Assembly: GCA_036961445.1 (NCBI GenBank)
Contig: JBALVO010000056.1
Coordinates: forward strand, 1-22,812
Reading direction: 5' to 3'
Source of the DNA: JBALVO01 sp036961445
GTDB taxonomy: Bacteria; Pseudomonadota; Gammaproteobacteria; Pseudomonadales; Halieaceae
Length of the DNA stretch: 22,812 nt
A model generated the notes under the pieces. That model did no database searches and had not been told where the DNA came from. It saw only the letters and a list, made by a program, of their open reading frames with translations. Position numbers and translations under genes: made by a program. Shown one piece after another: positions 7,762 through 14,105 of this stretch; position 1 is the stretch's first letter; each line of letters begins with the position of its first letter.

Positions 7762-8221
7762 TGGCGCAGGGGTAGTGTTTACGCAGGGATTGGTATACAG
7801 ATTTCCTGGCCGGAGAGTCCTCACTGCCTTCGACATCCAGCCGAACCAGGTCCGCTACCACCTGATCGACCACCTCGCGCAATGGCAACGGGTCACCCAG
7901 GCAGAACTCGGCCAGCTTCGCTGCGCGGAACTGATCAGATCGGCTAGGCGCTCTTGTTCGTTTTGCCCGGTCGGAGTACGACTCCTCGCGATTGGCCCCG
8001 ACTTCGGTATTGATCATCACCCGAACATCTGTCGCTACCGCTCCATCAATAAAGCCCTGCACATAGCGAATGCAGTATTGCGCATCAGCTCCCGTGGGCT
8101 CAGTCTTCATCAGCGCACAGTGGGATACCAGTTCATGTACCGTCAATACCTCGACCGCACGGGTGACGGGAGCGAACATGAGTATGCCCAAAAGCGCGGT
8201 CAGCGTGTACAGCCGGGACAT
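7754..8221 (-). CDS. Secreted Rap1a/Tai-like protein at the head of the Mrp operon
   Basis: This protein of about 155 residues has a signal peptide (MSRLYTLTALLGILMFAPVTRA, ending in an A-x-A-like site). Its mature part contains CIRYVQGFIDGA, a central CLGDPLPL, then LREVVDQVVADLVR and a closing YPC. The pattern of a C..YV.GF.DG motif plus a C-terminal proline-cysteine is that of the Rap1a/Tai immunity-protein fold, and two to four cysteines could form disulfides in the periplasm. An upstream in-frame ATG at 8269 would put 16 polar residues before the signal peptide, so I prefer 8221. The gene overlaps the proposed mrpE start by 8 bases, so it is cotranscribed. No toxin partner is nearby, so an immunity role is not supported. 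A periplasmic role connected with the antiporter is only a guess. Confidence 0.65.
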   Translation of the reverse strand: MSRLYTLTALLGILMFAPVTRAVEVLTVHELVSHCALMKTEPTGADAQYCIRYVQGFIDGAVATDVRVMINTEVGANREESYSDRAKRTRAPSRSDQFRAAKLAEFCLGDPLPLREVVDQVVADLVRLDVEGSEDSPARKSVYQSLRKHYPCASE

Positions 8222-8586
8222 CGGTTGTCGAGTCACCCCTTTATGGTCTATCAGGCTACAGTTTGACATAGTTAAAGTTAGTCCTTGATCACAGTCGCAA
8301 CTGGTAAGTATAGGGCAAAAATAATCAACCCTATAACAGGTACTGCCAAATTAAGTCATTTTAATCTCAGCTACCGCCGGTGTGCCGGACCATTATCGAA
8401 GATCTGCTTGCGGACAAAGGCATCACTGTTAGCCGAGACCGAACCTGGGCTCAACAACGAGCAGAATGATTCTGTTGATGACTTAGTAATTCGCTGGGCA
8501 GAGGTTCAGGAGTAACACCAGCGGCAGAAATTCAGCTCACAACACGCCTTTTATCCGTCCTGCATTTCATCGAAGTCCAAAAAAAC
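8222..8586. other. Intergenic region with transposase relic
   Basis: This gap between the divergent Mrp operon and the catabolic genes holds the decayed transposase fragment (8357-8469). It also holds a plus-strand frame of 76 codons (8285-8515) that mostly overlaps that fragment in a neighbouring frame and looks non-coding. The Mrp operon promoter should lie here on the minus strand, but I saw no convincing -35/-10 pair. Confidence 0.45.
8357..8469 (+). pseudogene. Decayed IS6-family-like transposase fragment
   Basis: Two plus-strand frames together resemble the N-terminal part of IS6/IS240-type transposases. One frame reads HFNLSYRR (about 8357-8380). The next, from 8383, reads CRTIIEDLLADKGITVSRD before a stop at 8467-8469. 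Functional family members carry a continuous stretch of the form F.LS.RD(I/V)E(D/E)LLAERGI.VSYE. The frame change between the two halves and the missing DDE catalytic core mean it is dead. No terminal inverted repeats were found. The match is from memory of the family and short, so I give moderate confidence. Confidence 0.45.
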
Positions 8587-8615
8587 TTGCAATAGCGGGT
8601 GGTCAGTTGTTTAAT
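8587..8615 (+). promoter_or_regulatory. Predicted sigma-70 promoter of the aldehyde dehydrogenase gene
   Basis: A -35 box TTGCAA (8587-8592) and a -10 box TTTAAT (8610-8615) are separated by 17 bases, close to the sigma-70 consensus. A ribosome-binding site GGAGA (8642-8646) precedes the ATG at 8652. The spacer and -10 box are covered by the dyad described in the next entry, the usual layout for a repressor-controlled promoter. Confidence 0.55.
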
Positions 8616-8630
8616 GACCACCGGTCAGTT
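8598..8630 (+). promoter_or_regulatory. Candidate TetR-family operator, three GGTCA half-sites
   Basis: An 8-base perfect inverted repeat GGTGGTCA (8598-8605) and TGACCACC (8615-8622) flanks a 9-base spacer. A further half-site GGTCAGTT (8623-8630) repeats the sequence at 8601-8608 directly and forms TGACC-ACC-GGTCA (8615-8627) with its neighbour. The site overlaps the -10 region. The nearby TetR gene (10172) is the obvious candidate binder; that link is inferred. Confidence 0.55.
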
Positions 8631-8651
8631 ATAGATAAATTGGAGAAATAG

Positions 8652-10112
8652 ATGAATGCCCCCCAAAACAATACGATAAGTGCGGATACAAAGGTCAGCA
8701 TGCAGGTCGCGTTAGAGGCGCAACGTAACAGTTATTTGAGCGAGGGTGCGGTGCCGGCTAGTACTCGAATTGATCGACTTGATCGTGCAATTGATGCTTT
8801 GGTAAGGCATTCCGAAACCATCAGCGAGGCGATGAATGAGGATTTTGGCTGTAGGCCAAGGCAGGTCAATCTCATGACGGATGTCAGTGGGTCTATAGGT
8901 TGCCTCAAGCACAGTCGTCAACATCTCAAGACCTGGATGAAAAGAGAAAAGCGGCCTTCCATGTTTCCTCTGAATCTACTCGGCGGTAGGTCGTCTATTG
9001 AATATCAACCCAAGGGGGTTGTCGGTGTTCTTGCACCTTGGAACTTTCCACTGGGGATGGTGTTTGAGCCTCTTGCAAGCGTACTCGCTGCGGGGAATCG
9101 AGCGATGATCAAGCCATCCGAATTCACGCCAGCGACCTCTGCGGTGATCTCAGATATAGTAACTGAGGCGTTTGACCCAGTGGAACTTGCAGTCTTTGCA
9201 GGTGGACCCGAAGTCGGGCAGGCTTTTTCTTCCCTGGCGTTTGACCACATGATTTTTACCGGTGCAACAAGTATCGCGCGTCATATCATGGGTGCTGCCG
9301 CTCATAACCTGGTTCCGGTAACGCTAGAGCTGGGCGGAAAGTCGCCCGTGGTCATTTCACGTGGCGCGGACCTGGCGCAAGCGGTGCAGCGCATTATGGT
9401 GGGAAAATTACTGAATGCGGGCCAGGTCTGCATCGCGCCTGATTATCTAATGGTGCCTGAGGAGCAGTTGGACGAGGTGATTCATCAGGCAACAATCGCC
9501 GTGGAAGCAATGTATCCGAGCTTGTTGAACAATGAACAATACACGGCGGTTGTAAATGACCGGCACTATCAGCGTTTGACTGGCTATTTAGCGGATGCGC
9601 ATGAACGGGCTATCAAAACGGTCGCAATAAATCCTGCTAACGAAAATTTTGAGTCTAATCCGGTCCAAAAAATTCCGCCTACTTTGATCATCAATCCAGA
9701 TGATGAGGCGTTGTGTATGCAGGATGAAATGTTTGGTCCTTTGTTACCCATCAAAACCTACAAGACCTTCGAGGAAACAATTTCGTATATCAATAGTAAG
9801 CCACGCCCGCTTGCGGCATATTATTTTGGCAACGACAAGGCGGAAGAGAAGCGATTTCTCACGGGCACTACGTCTGGCGGCGTTTGCATTAACGACGTCA
9901 TGTTTCATATGCTGCAAAAAGATCTACCATTTGGCGGGATTGGTCCCAGTGGGATGGGTGCTTACCATGGTATCGAAGGTTTCAAGACCTTCAGTCACGC
10001 AAAGGCTGTTTATCGACAAACCAGGAAATTCAATGTCGCTAAGCTGGCGGGGCTATTGCCTCCCTATGGCGACGCATCTGAAAAAAGTATCCGCTCAAAC
10101 ATCAAGCGATGA
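8652..10112 (+). CDS. Aldehyde dehydrogenase, coniferyl-aldehyde-dehydrogenase-like
   Basis: This is a 486-residue NAD(P)-dependent aldehyde dehydrogenase. Visible motifs: PWNFP at 129-133 (Asn131), cofactor Lys154 in MIKPSE, IFTGATSIAR (nucleotide loop, 201-210), the general base Glu226 in LELGGKSP and the nucleophile Cys260 in NAGQVCIAPDY. The APDY context and the short class-3-like length match the CalB/coniferyl aldehyde dehydrogenase group, which oxidises aromatic or long unsaturated aldehydes to acids. All catalytic residues are present. It has a strong promoter with an overlapping dyad, and a TetR regulator lies 59 bases downstream. Its role would be to remove the aldehyde intermediate of the neighbouring catabolic genes. 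The exact substrate cannot be read from the sequence. Confidence 0.88.
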   Translation: MNAPQNNTISADTKVSMQVALEAQRNSYLSEGAVPASTRIDRLDRAIDALVRHSETISEAMNEDFGCRPRQVNLMTDVSGSIGCLKHSRQHLKTWMKREKRPSMFPLNLLGGRSSIEYQPKGVVGVLAPWNFPLGMVFEPLASVLAAGNRAMIKPSEFTPATSAVISDIVTEAFDPVELAVFAGGPEVGQAFSSLAFDHMIFTGATSIARHIMGAAAHNLVPVTLELGGKSPVVISRGADLAQAVQRIMVGKLLNAGQVCIAPDYLMVPEEQLDEVIHQATIAVEAMYPSLLNNEQYTAVVNDRHYQRLTGYLADAHERAIKTVAINPANENFESNPVQKIPPTLIINPDDEALCMQDEMFGPLLPIKTYKTFEETISYINSKPRPLAAYYFGNDKAEEKRFLTGTTSGGVCINDVMFHMLQKDLPFGGIGPSGMGAYHGIEGFKTFSHAKAVYRQTRKFNVAKLAGLLPPYGDASEKSIRSNIKR

Positions 10113-10171
10113 ACGCCGATCCCTGGTACGCGCTAATAGTATTTTCTGTGTCGTTGTAAGAGGCATCTACC

Positions 10172-10834
10172 GTGCATAAAGAGCAAACGACTATGCGGCG
10201 TCGCGCGCGAACTCAAGAACAAAAACATTTCCGCCGCATGCAGATCCTGGATGCGGCGGAGAAACACTTTCATGAAGTAGGCTACGAGGCTTTCTCAATG
10301 GCGAGCCTTGCGAGATTGGCCGGTGTCGTTAAGGGTACGCTGTACTTGTATTTCAAAACGAGAGAGGAAGTCTTTTTAACGTTGCATACCCGTAGTTTGG
10401 TCCGGTGGAGCCAAATTTTCATTGACCAATTGAGCGCCGATATGGCGGATCATGCTTATGCCAGCGCGTTGTATGCCACAGCTATGGCCGATGGGAGCTT
10501 CATTCCGCTGTTGACTCGACTGGAACATGTGATTGAACACAATGTCGCTATTGAAAGTTTGATCGAGTCGAAGCGTGCCTTTATTGAACGGGTCGACCAT
10601 ATTGCGGAGCGAACTGCACCCATACTCAATATGACTAATGCGCAGGCAAGTGAGCTGGTAAAAACCATGGGAGTCCTGCTGGTAGGTGCGGCTAGTACAG
10701 ATCAGGGGCCCTCATTAAAAGGCGAAGCTATTCCGCCGGACGTACAGGAACTCATTGATTCATTCTCATCGGAAACCCTGTTTACCAAAAACGCGTGCCG
10801 AATTATTGCCGGCATTCGCGCAGAAGTGAGTTAA
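10172..10834 (+). CDS. TetR-family transcriptional regulator
   Basis: This 220-residue protein has an N-terminal TetR helix-turn-helix at about residues 18-65 (ILDAAEKHFHEVGYEAFSMA, then LARLAGVVKGTLYLYFKTREEV, the standard recognition-helix pattern ending in YFK). The all-helical ligand-binding part follows. The start is a GTG with AAGAGG 8 bases upstream. An ATG at 10193 is a possible alternative but has a weaker site. It lies just after the aldehyde dehydrogenase in the same direction. It most likely represses the locus through the GGTCA dyads at 8598-8630, released by a pathway intermediate. The autoregulatory role is inferred from position. Confidence 0.88.
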   Translation: MHKEQTTMRRRARTQEQKHFRRMQILDAAEKHFHEVGYEAFSMASLARLAGVVKGTLYLYFKTREEVFLTLHTRSLVRWSQIFIDQLSADMADHAYASALYATAMADGSFIPLLTRLEHVIEHNVAIESLIESKRAFIERVDHIAERTAPILNMTNAQASELVKTMGVLLVGAASTDQGPSLKGEAIPPDVQELIDSFSSETLFTKNACRIIAGIRAEVS

Positions 10835-10886
10835 TCCCTATGACTCTCTGGTATCCACTAATTCACCTAGCGTGAGGAGTAACACA

Positions 10887-11048
10887 ATGGCAGTCAATCG
10901 GCAGTGGCTATTGGCAGCAAGGGCCTCGGGTATGGTTGGTCCTCAAAACTTTAACTATGCCGAGACACCAATCCCTGAGCCGCAAAGTGCTGAGGTTCTG
11001 ATAAAACATCTATTCTTATCCTTTCTTGGATGGCGGAGCCAGCGATGA
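10887..11048 (+). pseudogene. Truncated CurA-type NADPH reductase, N-terminal stub
   Basis: A 53-codon reading frame begins at ATG 10887 with a near-perfect GAGGAG site 7 bases upstream. It encodes VNRQWLLAARASGMV, FNYAETPIPEP and AEVLIKHLFLSF, the start of the CurA/PTGR-type medium-chain NADP-dependent alkenal reductases. In these the next residues are normally DPTQRGWM and the protein continues for about 280 residues. Here it changes after LSF to an unrelated LGWRSQR and stops. The catalytic and NADPH-binding parts are gone, so this is a relic of a deletion. Its TGA overlaps the ATG of the next gene (ATGA, 11045-11048), so the stub may now serve as a translated leader for the AhpD-like gene. 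Confidence 0.65.
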
Positions 11049-11632
11049 CACATATTACCCCCAGAACCCGTGAGGAGTTGACAGAGTTAGAGCCATTTTT
11101 TCAAGCGGTTGAGGCATCGATGGGATTTGTGCCGACATCCATGCTCACTATGGCGCACTGGCCGGAACTGATGCAGGCATTTGGTGGATTGGGACACACG
11201 ATACTCGGCGGCGGTGAATTGGAACCGGGACTAAAGCAGCTGATCGCATTTGCTGCCAGCAATGCCGCGGGCAGCCGTTATTGCCAGGCGCACACTGCCC
11301 ACTCGGCGGAAAGAAATGATATCAGCGCCGAAAAAATACAAGCGGTCTTTGACTTTGAGACCAGCAAGCTGTTTACCGACCGGGAAAGAGCGGCTCTTCG
11401 TGTTGCTGTGCATGCTGGCATGGTTCCAAACGCCGTGGAACCCCAACATATGACCACATTGTCTGAGCACTTCACAGCGAGACAAGTCACCGAAGTGGTA
11501 GCAGTCATATCGTTATTCGGTTTCCTGAATCGGTGGAATGACACAATGGCGACCACATTGGAGAGTTCACCGAAAAGTTTCGCATCAGAAAAGTTGGCAA
11601 CCCGGGGTTGGACCGCGGGCAGGCACGATTAG
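11045..11632 (+). CDS. Carboxymuconolactone decarboxylase/AhpD-like protein
   Basis: This 195-residue protein of the CMD/AhpD superfamily has the family motif as SRYCQAHTAH at residues 77-86 (Cys80, His83). Further family features are FETSKLFTDRERAALRVAVHAG and ALFGFLNRWNDTMATTLE-like text near 160-178 (here SLFGFLNRWNDTMATTLE). Most relatives carry CxYC, a redox pair; here the first cysteine is Ser77 (codon AGC), leaving one cysteine. The ATG at 11045 overlaps the preceding stub's TGA and has GGAG upstream; an in-frame ATG at 11030 is the alternative. Such proteins act as peroxidase partners or in ring-cleavage chemistry. With only one active-site cysteine the AhpD redox cycle may not operate. 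Its placement between reductase and tautomerase genes suggests a catabolic rather than a stress role. Confidence 0.8.
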   Translation: MTHITPRTREELTELEPFFQAVEASMGFVPTSMLTMAHWPELMQAFGGLGHTILGGGELEPGLKQLIAFAASNAAGSRYCQAHTAHSAERNDISAEKIQAVFDFETSKLFTDRERAALRVAVHAGMVPNAVEPQHMTTLSEHFTARQVTEVVAVISLFGFLNRWNDTMATTLESSPKSFASEKLATRGWTAGRHD

Positions 11633-11642
11633 ACTCGGCTCA

Positions 11643-11663
11643 GTTTCGCCTTGGTGGCGAAAC
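11643..11663 (+). other. Perfect 8-bp hairpin after the AhpD-like gene
   Basis: GTTTCGCC (11643-11650), a 5-base loop TTGGT and GGCGAAAC (11656-11663) form a perfect stem 10 bases after the stop codon. No T-run follows, so it is not a standard intrinsic terminator. It could act as a pause or mRNA-stabilising structure between the two halves of the cluster. The rest of 11664-11848 holds no gene I recognise. Confidence 0.5.
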
Positions 11664-11848
11664 GCGCATGGGCGAGTCCATTGTGGCCTGCTGGCGATAA
11701 CACCGCTACGAGGCGTACCCGTATCGATGAAAAGGGAAAAGAATAACCTGGTCGCGGGACGCTATGTAACGGCGTTAATTGCTTGCGCCAATAAAGGCAG
11801 CAGAGAGATAGCGAAGAATAATTCTACAATATCAAGAGGTTTTTAAAA

Positions 11849-12175
11849 ATGATTGAGTGTGAATTTCTAGTACAGGAAAACAACTTTGAACCCGCCACTG
11901 AGCGTAAGCTCGAGCAGGGAACAAAAGAAGTCGTAAAGAAAATTCTTAATATGGATGCCAGTGTATCCTGGAAAAGAGTATTGGAAGGTAATGGATTTTC
12001 GGCGGGAGAAGGGGGGTCCAGGTCTTCACTGATCCTTTTTGTTGTTCCAAAAGATACGACGGACGAGACAAGAGAGGAGCTTTTGGCGGCGGTTTGCACT
12101 CTGTGGACCGAGACAGCGGGTTGCCACAAAAATGATCTTATGATCAGCGCCTTCGATGACAACTTACTCAGCTAG
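11849..12175 (+). CDS. Tautomerase-superfamily-like small protein, possible non-catalytic partner
   Basis: This is a 108-residue protein. Its second half, SRSSLILFVVPKDTTDETREELLAAVCTLW plus TETAGCHKNDLMISAFD (read in two parts), has the strand-helix-strand pattern of tautomerase/4-oxalocrotonate-type proteins, including the T.E.RE.L helix and the TG..K.D turn. The first half reads EFLVQENNFEPATERKLEQG and could be the first beta-alpha-beta unit. The residue after Met is Ile, so the catalytic Pro1 of the superfamily is missing. AAGAGG-like sequence lies about 10 bases before the ATG, and the next gene starts 20 bases after the stop. It may be an inactive subunit paired with the next gene, like the unequal subunits in some dehalogenase-type tautomerases. 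The family call is tentative. Confidence 0.6.
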   Translation: MIECEFLVQENNFEPATERKLEQGTKEVVKKILNMDASVSWKRVLEGNGFSAGEGGSRSSLILFVVPKDTTDETREELLAAVCTLWTETAGCHKNDLMISAFDDNLLS

Positions 12176-12194
12176 TTTTCCAGGAGAAACCAAT

Positions 12195-12575
12195 ATGCCA
12201 CTTTATAGAGTATTTACCAGAAGCGACGAATTTGACCAAGAGACTAAATCGAGTGTTGCCAAATCTATCACTGAGACACACTGCGGGCTCACTGGGGCAC
12301 CGAAAGAGTTTGTTCATGTTTTCTATATTGAATCTGATCAGGTAGAAAAAGGTTCCGTCGAAGTATTAGGTGCCATACGGTCTGGGCGTTCCGAGGAAAT
12401 CGTGAATGGAATCATCCGAAAGATTCAGGACGCCATCTTGTCGACTGCTGGCCTACCACGAGAAAAGATAAAGGTACAGCTAATGGGCGTACTCGCCAAA
12501 TGGGTTATGGAAGCTGGCGCGATAATGCCAGAACCCGGTGAAGAAGCGGATTGGTTTGCGAAACACCATCGCTGA
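12195..12575 (+). CDS. Tautomerase, cis-CaaD-like (Tautomerase_3 type)
   Basis: This 126-residue protein starts at ATG 12195 with AGGAGA 7 bases upstream; the frame is open further upstream but without a good site. After Met removal the first residue is Pro, the catalytic N-terminal proline. Counting from it, His28 (TETHCGLTGAP), Arg61 and Arg64 (AIRSGRS) and Glu105 (WVMEAG) line up with Pro1, His28, Arg70, Arg73 and Glu114 of cis-3-chloroacrylic acid dehalogenase. The Tyr103 position appears to be Gln94. MPEPGEE near the C-terminus is also typical of this group. It probably tautomerises or hydrates an unsaturated carbonyl acid. A dehalogenase activity should not be assumed. The residue alignment is done by eye from memory. 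Confidence 0.8.
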   Translation: MPLYRVFTRSDEFDQETKSSVAKSITETHCGLTGAPKEFVHVFYIESDQVEKGSVEVLGAIRSGRSEEIVNGIIRKIQDAILSTAGLPREKIKVQLMGVLAKWVMEAGAIMPEPGEEADWFAKHHR

Positions 12576-12633
12576 AAATCATACATCCAACTTGGATCCT
12601 GATAAGCAAGAGAACTCTATTGAGGGGAATATT

Positions 12634-13908
12634 ATGACTGAAGCAGCAATCAGTAATTTTGCAACAAGTAGCACCAACCCAATCGCAGACCCCATTTCAT
12701 TGCAGCGGGGTGCACCGATCAAAAACCGCCTATTGAAATCGGCGATGTCAGAGGCTTTAGGCACTACCGATAATCGAGTTACCAAAAACTACCCAGTGCT
12801 TTATCGCGCATGGGCAAAAGGTGGTATTGGCTTGTTGATTACCGGGAATGTGATGATTGATCGTCGCGCAATCGGGGAGCCCAATAATGTATCTATAGAA
12901 GACGACCGTGATATGCCTTTGCTAAAAGAGTGGGCATCTGCTGCAACTGAAAATGGCACACGGTGCTGGGTGCAATTGAATCATCCAGGTAAGCAATCGC
13001 CCAAAGGTTTGAACGAAGAAAACCTTTCTCCGTCTGCTGTTCCTTTTAGAAAGGACATGCAAAGTTTTTTCGATACACCTCGTGCTTTTGAGTCAGAAGA
13101 AATCGATGAGGTGATCGTGCGGTTTGGCCGTAGTGCGGCTTTGGTAAAAGAAGCGGGTTTTAGTGGTGTACAAATTCATGGTGCACACGGTTACCTGGTT
13201 AATCAGTTTTTATCACCCCACACTAATCAACGAGTTGACAAGTGGGGCGGTTCTGTTGAAAACCGGCGTGAATTTGTTTTATCTGTTTACCGCGAAATCC
13301 GCGCGCAAGTCGGCGATGATTTTCCGATTGGCATTAAGTTAAATTCAGCCGATTTTCAAAAAGGTGGTTTTAGCGAAGAAGAATCCTTAGCGGTAATTAA
13401 ATGCTTGGAAGAAGAAGGAATCGATCATGTTGAAATTTCGGGCGGTACCTATGAAGAACCAACGATGAGTGGCAAAGATATTCGTGAGTCCACTAAGCAG
13501 CGGGAAGCCTACTTTTTACAGTTCGCAGAAAAAATCAGGAATGAAGTTAAAGTGCCATTGGCAGTAACGGGCGGTTTTAGATCAGCGGCAGCGATGAATG
13601 CAGCGCTAAATGAAGGCAGCTTGGATATGGTGGGTTTAGCCAGGCCTTTGGCGGTGGACACACAATACCCCAATAAGTTACTCGCAGGTCAAACCATTGA
13701 TATTAATGTCAACCCGATTAGAACAGGGATCAAGGCTGTAGATAACATGGCTTTAATGGAAGTGGCCTGGTATGGCAGGCAATTGCACAGAATTTCAAAA
13801 GGGCAGGACCCTAAACCAAATGAAAATGCATTTGTCGCTTTTCTCAAAGTAATGTTGACTACGGGATTTAGAACTTTTCAATCTAAACGCTTAAGAGCAA
13901 AAGCGTAA
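12634..13908 (+). CDS. NADH:flavin oxidoreductase, Old Yellow Enzyme family
   Basis: This 424-residue FMN-dependent ene-reductase has a TIM barrel. The signature at residues 179-211 is intact: VQIHGAHGYLVNQFLSP followed by NQR.DKWGGSVENR, giving the substrate-binding His182 and His185 and the nearby Tyr187. The FMN phosphate region is seen as VTGGFRS and MVGLARPL. It ends without the FeS/FAD domain of dienoyl-CoA reductases, so it is a single-domain YqjM/XenA-like enzyme reducing activated C=C bonds. ATG 12634 has GAGGGG 6 bases upstream; the open frame extends 32 codons back but would overlap the tautomerase. Its bases are visibly more AT-rich than those of the flanking Mrp and malic enzyme genes, which fits acquisition by transfer. 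Confidence 0.9.
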   Translation: MTEAAISNFATSSTNPIADPISLQRGAPIKNRLLKSAMSEALGTTDNRVTKNYPVLYRAWAKGGIGLLITGNVMIDRRAIGEPNNVSIEDDRDMPLLKEWASAATENGTRCWVQLNHPGKQSPKGLNEENLSPSAVPFRKDMQSFFDTPRAFESEEIDEVIVRFGRSAALVKEAGFSGVQIHGAHGYLVNQFLSPHTNQRVDKWGGSVENRREFVLSVYREIRAQVGDDFPIGIKLNSADFQKGGFSEEESLAVIKCLEEEGIDHVEISGGTYEEPTMSGKDIRESTKQREAYFLQFAEKIRNEVKVPLAVTGGFRSAAAMNAALNEGSLDMVGLARPLAVDTQYPNKLLAGQTIDINVNPIRTGIKAVDNMALMEVAWYGRQLHRISKGQDPKPNENAFVAFLKVMLTTGFRTFQSKRLRAKA

Positions 13909-13935
13909 GTTTAAAATTGCCCTTACAATCAAGTG

Positions 13936-13953
13936 GCGCCGGATGGCCGGCGC
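13936..13953 (+). terminator. GC-rich hairpin after the Old Yellow Enzyme gene
   Basis: GCGCCGG (13936-13942), loop ATGG and CCGGCGC (13947-13953) form a perfect 7-bp GC stem 28 bases after the stop codon. It is placed as an end-of-operon structure, but no T-run follows, so termination is not certain. The remainder of the 197-base gap to the malic enzyme gene holds no recognisable gene. Confidence 0.4.
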
Positions 13954-14105
13954 TGTGCTGCACCCACCGACTCCTGTCTATGAATCACTACCGCTAGTCG
14001 GTCCGGGTGTTTTTCTACAAATCTCCCATTTATTGATGCGCCTCATTGTCGTCTGCCACCACCCACGTCTACACTTTAAGCAAAGCACATGGGCGGAAGG
14101 CAGGA

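Noticed and set aside
8285..8515. A 76-codon plus-strand frame upstream of the aldehyde dehydrogenase.
   Set aside because: Its composition is not protein-like, it lacks a ribosome-binding site and the meaningful similarity switches to another frame, so I treat it as a transposase relic.
11727..11846. A 39-codon plus-strand frame (MKREKNNLVAGRYVTALIAC...) between the AhpD-like and tautomerase genes.
   Set aside because: It has no clear ribosome-binding site and no family I recognise. It could be a gene remnant, but nothing supports translation.
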